Origin: Thermoplasmata archaeon
GTDB taxonomy: Archaea > Thermoplasmatota > Thermoplasmata > Thermoplasmatales > Thermoplasmataceae
DNA length: 6,058 bases
Direction: 5' to 3'
Assembly: GCA_021790415.1 (NCBI GenBank)
Contig: JAJYDZ010000122.1
Coordinates: 1-6,058, forward strand
Position 1 is the stretch's first letter. Each line of letters begins with the position of its first letter. The notes beneath the pieces are model-generated. The model was not told where the DNA came from. It saw only the letters and a program-made list of their open reading frames with translations, and made no database searches. The position numbers and the translations under genes were made by a program. Shown piece after piece: positions 1 to 5,757 of this stretch.

Positions 1-524
1 AGTACCCAGACAGGTATCAAAACCTGTATCCTGTTACGAAGATCGTTGACGAATTATTTTCACGGCACCTTTCTTTGAGGAAGGAAGTTGAATGCGTTTC
101 ATTGAGATATTTCAATACATATGGTCCAGGAGAAAACACTAAGGGGGCTTACGCAAGTCCTATTTCAAAATTTATCTCAGCCGCTATTAAAGGTAAAGAC
201 ATAGAGATATTTGGTGACGGGACTCAGAGCAGGGATTTCATTTACGTTAAGGACACAGCAGCCGCATCAATCGCTGCTTATGAACATGGTAGAGCTGGAG
301 AAAGTTATAACGTTGGAACCGGTCTAACGACAACGTTTAATGAAATTGCAGAATTAGTTAAATCCATAAGCAAAAGTAATTCCAGGATCACGCACGTAAA
401 GAATCCTTTCAAGAATTACCAGATGTTCACGCAAGCGGATATGAGAAAACCTTTTAGGGAGCTTCAGTTCAAGCCTAAATATAACTTGAAAAATGCGATA
501 AAGGAAATGATTCGAACTGAATGA
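1..524 (+). CDS. NAD-dependent sugar-nucleotide epimerase/dehydratase (extended SDR), C-terminal part
   Basis: The reading frame is open from base 3, so the gene starts outside the window; the TTG at 75 is internal. The enzyme belongs to the extended short-chain dehydrogenase/reductase family, cytosolic enzymes that remodel nucleotide sugars through a 4-keto or related intermediate using bound NAD(P). The catalytic YxxxK motif is visible as YPVTK at 27-41. It is followed by LRYFNTYGPGE, then FGDGTQSRDFIYVKD, which is the usual substrate-domain signature, and GESYNVGTG. The C-terminus ends in a normal position for the family. The N-terminal Rossmann GxxGxxG is missing only because of the window edge. 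The YGPGE stretch resembles both UDP-glucose 4-epimerase-like and ADP-heptose epimerase-like members, so the substrate is undecided. It is the only nucleotide-sugar enzyme among the glycosyltransferases here and probably supplies one of their donors. Confidence 0.9.
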   Translation, partial: YPDRYQNLYPVTKIVDELFSRHLSLRKEVECVSLRYFNTYGPGENTKGAYASPISKFISAAIKGKDIEIFGDGTQSRDFIYVKDTAAASIAAYEHGRAGESYNVGTGLTTTFNEIAELVKSISKSNSRITHVKNPFKNYQMFTQADMRKPFRELQFKPKYNLKNAIKEMIRTE

Positions 525-525
525 T

Positions 526-545
526 CATTTTCAAGATCTTTTTAT
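526..545 (+). terminator. possible T-rich archaeal terminator after the epimerase
   Basis: A T-rich stretch starts just after the TGA at 522-524, with a run of four T and then a run of five T separated by CAAGATC. Archaeal termination usually needs only such T-rich tracts on the non-template strand. It overlaps the tail of the transposase remnant, so it may be incidental. Weak evidence. Confidence 0.25.
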
Positions 546-881
546 AAAGAGATTTGAGCCTTTAACCATGGATATCTTGCATAAATATCCAAGAAACTTT
601 ATGAATAAGATCCCTTCTATAATATCTCTTTCTATCTGCGAATATGAGAGGTTATCCCACTGTTGCAACAGCATAATATTAACCAGTAGGATTGGATCCT
701 AATTGGGTCTTCCACCCTTTTCTGTGTCAATCTCATACAGATTGGACAACATTGGCCTTATCCGTTAGGAATCAATTCGATCCGATATGCCTTTTAGGGG
801 ATCACCAAGTGCTTCAATCTCCCCGTAGACCTCAGATACTCCAGTGTGGAAAAGATTCATGTATACTGATCAAGATGGCAT
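531..881 (-). pseudogene. truncated IS5-type transposase remnant (N-terminal part)
   Basis: Read on the minus strand from the ATG at 860-858, one frame runs without frameshift to the TGA at 533-531, interrupted by TAA at 767-765 (codon 32) and TAG at 701-699 (codon 54). The readable parts include EIEALGDPLKGISDRID, RIRPMLSNLYEIDTEKGGRP, then DP after the TAG, then VNIMLLQQWDNLSYSQIERD and FIKFLGY. These match the N-terminal domain of IS5-family (DUF772-type) transposases, whose usual pattern is NDTEKGGRPNYDP, then LLQQWYNLSD, then FRKFLG. Each stop is one base from the expected codon (GAA to TAA for Glu, TAT or TAC to TAG for Tyr). Only about 95 codons of an expected 300 or more remain, so the DDE catalytic domain is gone and the element cannot move itself. 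An in-frame ATG at 881-879 is separated from the remnant by a TGA. It lies in the space after both the epimerase and the 920-2047 glycosyltransferase. Confidence 0.8.
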
Positions 882-919
882 GAAAAGTATTTTCGTTGAG
901 GGTTTTTGTAAGCCCTAAT

Positions 920-2047
920 TTATACGTCTATAATTTGGTTCCATTTTTGCATTACTTTTTTTGAGTAAAATTTTTCAACATAACTGGCTACTTGTTTTCT
1001 CATTCTTTCAACAATGTCTCCATTACTGACTAACTTCATTAATTTATCAGGAAAATCGTTAATCGAGGAAACAAATATCGGGAGATCATCCTTTTCTAAA
1101 CCATATATCCCAGAAGGTGTAGAGAGAACAGGTGTTCCCAGAGAAATGGCATTTACAATCTTCGTCTTAATTCCACTTTCATACTTCTCAAGGATTGGTG
1201 CGATGACTAAATAGCTACGCTTTATTAGTGTGAAAAGTTCGCTTTCTGCCAAAAATCCCATGAACACACATATGTCATCGTTTTCAAATTTTTCAGTCCC
1301 TTTTCCAGCAAAAACAAATTTACATTTTATTTCAATTCCTTTAAATTTCGGGGCAATTACATTTTTTATATAATTTACTGCATCCTTATTTTGTTGGCCA
1401 TAAGTCACATCACCATAAAAGAGTATTATTTTATCTGTTCCAAATTCCTCTGATAACTTAGCTGCAAATACTTTATTTTCTTCTGCTCCAGAATGATATA
1501 CTGGAGGAATGTCGAAAATTTTGTTTGCAGGTATATTAAAATAAGTGGAGAATTTTGTGGTTTCGTCTTTATTAATTAAAATAGAGGTATCTGCAAACTT
1601 GGATATTTTGAGGAATATTAACAGAATTCTCGATTTTGTATTTGGTTTTTTGCTAAGCAGAAGGTTAAGTGATGGATCATCAAGAAAGTTTATCCATTTA
1701 TTTTTCATTAACTTGGCAATAAACCCAATGAATGTTAAAGGAGTTCCTACTGTTATAACCACATTTCTTTTATTATGATTTGTTATTATATTTTTAAATA
1801 TCCATATGTAAAATAATACCAAAGAAATAGCTTTAGATTTTTTTCTTGCAGAATTGCATATACCGCATAGTCTCACATTATTTCTTAATTCTTTTGGTAT
1901 ATCAGCTTCTGACCCAATTCCTTGAAGTATTACAATATTATTATAATTCTGAAACAAATACAATACATTCGTCAAGAGATATTTCGGCCCACCACCAGTA
2001 ACAGGCCAAATGTGTTCATAATTAATAAGGAATATTTTTCCTCTCAT
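920..2047 (-). CDS. GT4-like glycosyltransferase
   Basis: This 375-residue protein has the size and layout of a GT-B fold glycosyltransferase of the GT4 / Glycos_transf_1 type. Such enzymes transfer a sugar from a nucleotide donor, in the cytosol or at the inner membrane face. The N-terminal domain starts at once with a beta strand and a glycine-rich loop (KIFLINYEHIWPVTGGG, 4-20), which supports the ATG at 2047. The C-terminal domain has IILFYGDV (207-213), KFVFAGKG (243-250), VFMGFL (261-266) and the donor-site region ESGIKTKIVNAISLGTPVLS (290-309). N299 stands where most family members have the second glutamate of EX7E, so catalysis or the donor-binding mode may differ. The gene is visibly more AT-rich than its neighbours, which suggests a separate origin. 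No Shine-Dalgarno precedes the ATG; two tandem TAA codons closing an upstream frame lie directly before it. The acceptor and sugar are unknown. Confidence 0.85.
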   Translation of the reverse strand: MRGKIFLINYEHIWPVTGGGPKYLLTNVLYLFQNYNNIVILQGIGSEADIPKELRNNVRLCGICNSARKKSKAISLVLFYIWIFKNIITNHNKRNVVITVGTPLTFIGFIAKLMKNKWINFLDDPSLNLLLSKKPNTKSRILLIFLKISKFADTSILINKDETTKFSTYFNIPANKIFDIPPVYHSGAEENKVFAAKLSEEFGTDKIILFYGDVTYGQQNKDAVNYIKNVIAPKFKGIEIKCKFVFAGKGTEKFENDDICVFMGFLAESELFTLIKRSYLVIAPILEKYESGIKTKIVNAISLGTPVLSTPSGIYGLEKDDLPIFVSSINDFPDKLMKLVSNGDIVERMRKQVASYVEKFYSKKVMQKWNQIIDV

Positions 2048-2050
2048 TTA

Positions 2051-2191
2051 TTATCTATCTCGATTTCTTTTGGAATTAAGTCCATAGCCCATTGCTATCC
2101 ATATACAACTTACAATCTTGCTTAGCAATTTCTCCAACCTTGCCAGACTGTATTTATTTTTGTTACGACTCCCCTCCGAAATTCGTATAAA
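2051..2191 (-). pseudogene. possible 3' relic of a gene upstream of the glycosyltransferase
   Basis: A minus-strand frame of 46 codons ends in TAA at 2053-2051. A second TAA follows at once, and then the glycosyltransferase ATG at 2047. It includes KYSLARLEKLLSKIV, then CIWIAMGYGL, and ends NSKRNRDR, with a protein-like mix of charged and hydrophobic residues. There is no convincing start codon with a ribosome binding site. Beyond a TAA at 2194-2192 the same frame stays open for another 60 codons (2374-2195), including FPYVLNWGGGVQVK. The tight stop-start spacing is typical of operon genes, so I infer the tail of a lost or decayed upstream partner. The ending loosely recalls class I methyltransferase C-termini, but I do not recognise the family. 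It could also be a chance open frame. Confidence 0.35.
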
Positions 2192-2199
2192 TTATTTAA
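2186..2199. promoter_or_regulatory. AT-rich TATA-like element, orientation uncertain
   Basis: TATAAATTATTTAA reads as a TATA-like box on both strands (minus: TTAAATAATTTATA). On the minus strand it could serve the 920-2047 glycosyltransferase with a leader of roughly 110 nt. On the plus strand it could serve the broken ORF starting at 2305. It is one of the few TATA-like candidates in the gap, but AT-rich DNA makes chance matches common. Confidence 0.25.
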
Positions 2200-2235
2200 C
2201 CTGAACTCCCCCACCCCAATTTAACACATAGGGGA

Positions 2236-2268
2236 ATGCCATACGAGGCATAACCTGAATCATGATTC
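2236..2268. repeat. tandem dyads: small hairpin plus 12-bp perfect palindrome
   Basis: ATGCC-atacga-GGCAT (2236-2251) can form a 5-bp stem with a 6-nt loop. Five bases later comes the perfect 12-bp palindrome GAATCATGATTC (2257-2268). Both lie about 25-55 bases upstream of the strong Shine-Dalgarno of the ORF at 2305. A palindrome of this size suits a dimeric regulator's operator, but no regulator gene is present in the window and the role is inference only. Confidence 0.4.
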
Positions 2269-2336
2269 TCGTTAGTTCGTAAGATATTAAGGGAGGAGAA
2301 GCATATGAATATTGTTGATTATGGGATGCATCTTCA

Positions 2337-2367
2337 CTGATCTGCTCTGATTGCAATCGCCGATCAG
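2337..2367. repeat. nested dyad: CTGATC/GATCAG arms around a 10-bp palindrome
   Basis: CTGATC at 2337-2342 and GATCAG at 2362-2367 are inverted copies. Between them lies the perfect palindrome GATTGCAATC (2349-2358). The arrangement could be an operator or a weak cruciform. It sits over the first TGA of the broken ORF, so it may reflect chance within former coding sequence. Confidence 0.3.
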
Positions 2368-2442
2368 CATTATCCTATCAATGGGAAGGTCAACATATTT
2401 CCGGATATAAGCCCTAAGGTAATGAAGATCAGAATTGTGTGA

Positions 2443-2453
2443 TATTTAATAAA
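2443..2453 (+). promoter_or_regulatory. candidate TATA box for the DUF2079 gene
   Basis: TATTTAATAAA lies 55 bases before the GTG start at 2509. With initiation about 25 bases downstream it would give a leader of roughly 30 nt. An AGGT at 2499-2502 is a weak Shine-Dalgarno match in front of the GTG. This is the nearest plausible promoter, and the gene has no plus-strand neighbour close enough to co-transcribe it. Confidence 0.35.
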
Positions 2454-2508
2454 TGACAGTACCGATCGGGTAGATAGGAAGAACATAAAATCAGGATAGG
2501 TAGGACCA

Positions 2509-4674
2509 GTGTCTAAAACTAAGCAATTTACCGACAAGCATCTGATTTCCTTATTGATTGTAATAGCTTTAATTTACATTATAATAATAAGCTATTTCTC
2601 TTATCTTAGATATACTGATTTTTTCACTTCAAACTGGGACATGGGTATTGGAATGCAATCACTCTGGACAAATACACATGGCTATCTGCTCTACGAATCT
2701 GGGGACTTTGAAGGGTATGGAGTTCTTTCTTTTTTGCAGGTGCATTCGACATATGTCGCCTTATTGTTTTCATATCTCTATGCAATCTATTCCAGCCCAT
2801 TGACCTTGTTTATAATGCAGGCTGTCTTCATATCTCTGTCAATAATTCCCTTATATTGCATTTCTAGGAAGGCTGCATTATCTTCTCCACTTATTGTGTT
2901 TATGGTGCTGCTATTCCTCTTGAATTTTTCAATTATATCTGGATTGCTTTATGATTTTCACTGGGAATCCCTGATACCGGTTGAATTCTTCAGCCTGTTT
3001 TTACTTGTTCTTGAAAAAAGATACTATCAGTCACTTGCTGTTTTTGCCGTAGGGTGTTTGACACTTGAAATTTTTCCATTCATTCTCGTTGGTATAGTAT
3101 TCTATTTACTTGTTACAAAATATTTCGGAGAAAACAAAACCAATCCTCTCTGGTCTAATATATCGAATAAAGTATTGTTCATTTTCCTGCTGATCGCAAT
3201 AATATCCTATCTTTTGATTAGGATTGCACAATATTATGTTATACCGTTAATTGTTCATCAACCTCCTTACGTTTCCGGCATTTCTGCATCCACAAATTCC
3301 CTTTTATCTATACATTTAAGCACTGGCAATATCTCGCTATCCCTCCTTTACTGGCTGATGATTTTTATATCACTTGGGATGTTGCCGCTACTATCACCCA
3401 AATTATTGTTAACAGCAGCTCCCTGGGTTTTTTACACCTTCTTTTTAACAACAGGATTTACCACCGGGTTCGGAAACCAGGATTCCCTTCTCACAACGCC
3501 CTATGCAATGCTAGCAAGCATTGGAGGGATTGAATTCCTTTCAAATAAGAACAGGGACGGCTTCTTTAAACTTTTAGGTATAATCATATTGATAACGACA
3601 TTATTTCTGATGATTCCATTATATGGAAAATCTCTGTCATATGCCCTTCTTTCTAATAGGATACCTGGCTTTTTATATGCCCTGGTCCCAGTTGCTTTGA
3701 TTGTGTTCTTATTTGTATTATATTTGAAGAAAGCTCGCCCTAAAACAAAAAATGTTCTCAAATACGTTGCTCTCTTTGCATGCTCTCTGATTGCATTGAA
3801 CCTTGTGCTCAGTCCACTCAATGTTCAGAACTTTCAGGCCACGCCATTACCCGGTTATTCATTCTCATATTCTGTGAATCCAGAATTCAAATACGCAAGT
3901 GAGATTGCTAAATTGATACCAAACAATGCAACGGTACTTGCCTCCGATAACCTCTTTCCACTGGTTGCCAATAGCAGAAACGCCTATTCACTTGCATGGA
4001 TGCCATACAGCGACGGGATAATCAGTCATCTGCCATTCAACGAATCCAATCTCCCGGATTATATTTTCATAGATGAATCGTCTTTCTATCTTCCTGAATT
4101 CTTGAACGTTGCTACAACCAACCTGTCTGATTATGGTATATACGCATACACCTTTTCATCTGCATTTCCTGGATCAATTGGACTCTACAAACTACATTAC
4201 AGATATACGCCATATTATATTGGCATTCCTGTTCCGCAGATCCAGACTTTTAACTCAACTAACCTTGATATTGGGACAGGCGGCTCAGTTGCTTCCTGCC
4301 ATGATTCACAGTCAGGAAAAGCCATATTCGGGCAATCTAAAGAAAATGTCAACCAGACAATCTGGTACGGTCCATATACAACAATTTCTCCTGGAAACTA
4401 TTCGCTGGCAGTATCATACAAAATCGATTCGGGCGGAGTATTCCGGCAGAATCTGACTGCATTTAAGCTTTCAGGCTCTGTATATCATGGGGACATTATA
4501 TTCAGCAGGAATATCACATTTGCAGAATCAGAAAACAATACATGGCAGAAATTAACGATCAACTTCACCCTGAAGACACTCATACTTAATGCACAGTTTC
4601 TGGGCTCCATGTACCGGGAGAAAAACAGCACTCTCTCACTATACCTTAATGACATGGTATTAAGCAGATCATGA
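2509..4674 (+). CDS. DUF2079 multi-pass membrane protein, probable GT-C-type glycosyltransferase with ectodomain
   Basis: The 721-residue product has about 11-12 predicted membrane segments between residues 12 and 435, then a C-terminal region of about 285 residues that should lie outside the cell. The first extracytoplasmic loop has NWDMGIGMQSLW (42-53), matching the aspartate motif of DUF2079 proteins. QVHSTY (77-82) and YDFHWE (148-153) match further conserved positions. D44, H79 and H151 are candidate active-site residues by analogy with GT-C enzymes such as ArnT, which use lipid-linked donors; DUF2079 itself lacks an assigned reaction. Residues 462-530 (ATVLASDNLFPLVANSRNAY, then DYIFIDES) are the usual soluble part of the family. 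Residues about 575-721 look like a beta-sandwich, carbohydrate-binding-like domain (GPYTTISPGNYSLAVSY). Eleven N-x-S/T sequons fall after residue 470, against three in the membrane part. The GTG start is set just before the first membrane segment; the next Met is D44's neighbour, M45. The gene converges on the 4669-5757 gene with a 6-base overlap. Confidence 0.85.
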   Translation: MSKTKQFTDKHLISLLIVIALIYIIIISYFSYLRYTDFFTSNWDMGIGMQSLWTNTHGYLLYESGDFEGYGVLSFLQVHSTYVALLFSYLYAIYSSPLTLFIMQAVFISLSIIPLYCISRKAALSSPLIVFMVLLFLLNFSIISGLLYDFHWESLIPVEFFSLFLLVLEKRYYQSLAVFAVGCLTLEIFPFILVGIVFYLLVTKYFGENKTNPLWSNISNKVLFIFLLIAIISYLLIRIAQYYVIPLIVHQPPYVSGISASTNSLLSIHLSTGNISLSLLYWLMIFISLGMLPLLSPKLLLTAAPWVFYTFFLTTGFTTGFGNQDSLLTTPYAMLASIGGIEFLSNKNRDGFFKLLGIIILITTLFLMIPLYGKSLSYALLSNRIPGFLYALVPVALIVFLFVLYLKKARPKTKNVLKYVALFACSLIALNLVLSPLNVQNFQATPLPGYSFSYSVNPEFKYASEIAKLIPNNATVLASDNLFPLVANSRNAYSLAWMPYSDGIISHLPFNESNLPDYIFIDESSFYLPEFLNVATTNLSDYGIYAYTFSSAFPGSIGLYKLHYRYTPYYIGIPVPQIQTFNSTNLDIGTGGSVASCHDSQSGKAIFGQSKENVNQTIWYGPYTTISPGNYSLAVSYKIDSGGVFRQNLTAFKLSGSVYHGDIIFSRNITFAESENNTWQKLTINFTLKTLILNAQFLGSMYREKNSTLSLYLNDMVLSRS
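4669..4674. other. TCATGA palindrome carrying both convergent stop codons
   Basis: TCATGA is its own reverse complement. The plus strand reads TGA at 4672-4674 to end the DUF2079 gene, and the minus strand reads TGA at 4671-4669 to end the glycosyltransferase. There is no intergenic space, so each transcript must terminate inside the opposing gene, producing antisense 3' ends. Confidence 0.9.
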
Positions 4675-5757
4675 AAAACACTCCTTGTTTACGGAATCGA
4701 TGAAATCTTTCAATTTATAAGATCCCCTGTCGTTTTCAATTTCCATGGCCCTGTTCAGGACAAAAGTTGACATTCTTTCATATGTTTGAGGATCACAAAG
4801 ACCTTCAATGGATTCAGCCCATTTTATTTCATCATAGGAGTTCTGGAATAACTCATAGTTACCCAATGTTTCAGTAAAGGGTGGCAAACAGTATAATACA
4901 GGCGGTATTCCGTAATAAGCAGCCTCAATCAGCGGGAGGCCAAATCCTTCATATTTGGAAGGTATGACTATAATATCTGTACGATCATAGATTGACCCTA
5001 TATCATCGACGTTCTGAACGATCTCGATCTTACCAAATGCTTCAAGTTCCATGGAAAGTTCCTTTTTTGGATTTGTTACCAGAAGGAAATTGTAAAGTCC
5101 AGGACTCCGGTTTTCCAACAGTCTTGCTATCTGCAGGAAGAAGTGCAGATTCTTATAAGGGCGATCTGTTGAGATACATGAAATCGTGATTTTTCCACCC
5201 CTGATCCGCTTTAACGAAGAATTCAGGTGTTCTTTAACGGGAGGATAATCCGACCTGTCCCTGATAATAATCGATAGTTGAGGCCTGATCTCAAATTTCT
5301 CAGCCTCGCTCTTGACATATTCTGTCGAAAATATGGCAAACTTTATTCTTTTAAGGTTTCTCAAGACTTTCTTATACAGCAATCTTGTAAGGAATTTATC
5401 TGAATATTTCGTAAAGGCCCTGAAGTCATGAAATCTTACGATGAAATTTTCCCTTCCTTTGACAAGATTAATCAGCGTCGGTTCTGAAATTAATATCAAT
5501 TCTGATTTATCGGGCTTGAATCTTTTTGCTATATACATAGAACGGGTTAATCCCATTGAAATTGCTTGCGGTAAGTGTTTGAAACCGTTTATCAGACAAT
5601 CATGTTCAGGCAGGCTCTTCATGGTATATCTGTCAACAACCTGATACCATTTTACTTCGTACCCTGAAGCTTTTAGCATGTTGCTTGTCTTTCTCATAAC
5701 GGATGTAATACCATCATTCTTACGGGAAGCATTCAATATTGCAATGGATCTCGTCAT
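4669..5757 (-). CDS. GT4 family glycosyltransferase
   Basis: This 362-residue protein is a complete GT-B fold retaining glycosyltransferase of the GT4 type, expected to transfer a sugar from a nucleotide donor at the cytoplasmic membrane face. The N-terminal acceptor domain starts SIAILNASRKNDGITSVMRK (4-23), with the glycine-containing loop after the first strand. The C-terminal donor domain has ISTDRPYKNL (195-204), where R199 and K202 fit the phosphate-contacting basic pair, and then PSKYEGFGLPLIEAAYYGIP (266-285). The EX7E motif is complete as E270 and E278. There is no signal peptide or membrane segment. The ATG at 5757-5755 overlaps the stop of the upstream glycosyltransferase as ATGA, and I see no strong Shine-Dalgarno, so translation is probably coupled. 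Its stop overlaps the convergent DUF2079 gene. Donor and acceptor are unknown. Confidence 0.92.
   Translation of the reverse strand: MTRSIAILNASRKNDGITSVMRKTSNMLKASGYEVKWYQVVDRYTMKSLPEHDCLINGFKHLPQAISMGLTRSMYIAKRFKPDKSELILISEPTLINLVKGRENFIVRFHDFRAFTKYSDKFLTRLLYKKVLRNLKRIKFAIFSTEYVKSEAEKFEIRPQLSIIIRDRSDYPPVKEHLNSSLKRIRGGKITISCISTDRPYKNLHFFLQIARLLENRSPGLYNFLLVTNPKKELSMELEAFGKIEIVQNVDDIGSIYDRTDIIVIPSKYEGFGLPLIEAAYYGIPPVLYCLPPFTETLGNYELFQNSYDEIKWAESIEGLCDPQTYERMSTFVLNRAMEIENDRGSYKLKDFIDSVNKECFS

Larger units (their letters stand above)
2305..2499 (+). pseudogene. broken small ORF with strong Shine-Dalgarno, family unknown
   Basis: GGGAGGAG (2291-2298) contains GGAGG with 8 nt to the ATG at 2305, the best ribosome binding site in the window. 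The frame reads MNIVDYGMHLH, TGA (2338-2340), then 33 codons including IAIADQHYPINGKVNIFPDI, TGA (2440-2442), then YLINDSTDRVDRKNIKSG and TAG (2497-2499). Residues after each TGA look protein-like, and both stops could come from CGA or TGG by one transition, which fits a decayed gene of about 64 codons or the start of a longer one. TGA is a genuine stop for the epimerase, DUF2079 and both right-hand glycosyltransferase genes, so recoding is unlikely. Alternatively the first 11 codons are a leader peptide. I do not recognise the family. Confidence 0.4.

Noticed and set aside
75..524. TTG at 75 as the epimerase start
   Set aside because: The frame is open to the window edge and carries the catalytic YPVTK motif upstream of the TTG.
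692..883. Plus-strand 63-codon ORF starting MDPNWVFHPF
   Set aside because: It is the antisense shadow of the transposase remnant; the minus strand has recognisable family motifs and this frame has none.
899..916. AGGG ... CCCT inverted pair as terminator of the 920-2047 gene or end of the insertion element
   Set aside because: Only four paired bases with a 10-base loop and no T-run on the minus-strand side; too weak to call, though it lies where an element end would be expected.
1922..2125. Plus-strand 67-codon ORF crossing the glycosyltransferase start
   Set aside because: It mostly runs antisense to the 920-2047 gene, has no ribosome binding site or recognisable motif, and its tail is AT-rich filler.
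2305..2499. TGA recoded as an amino acid (selenocysteine, Trp or similar)
   Set aside because: TGA is the normal stop of four clear genes in the same window, and I see no specific stem-loop that would support recoding; decay is simpler.
4109..4456. Plus-strand 115-codon ORF inside the DUF2079 gene
   Set aside because: Alternate frame within a well-supported coding sequence, with no motif. The 3501-3821 minus-strand frame is rejected for the same reason.
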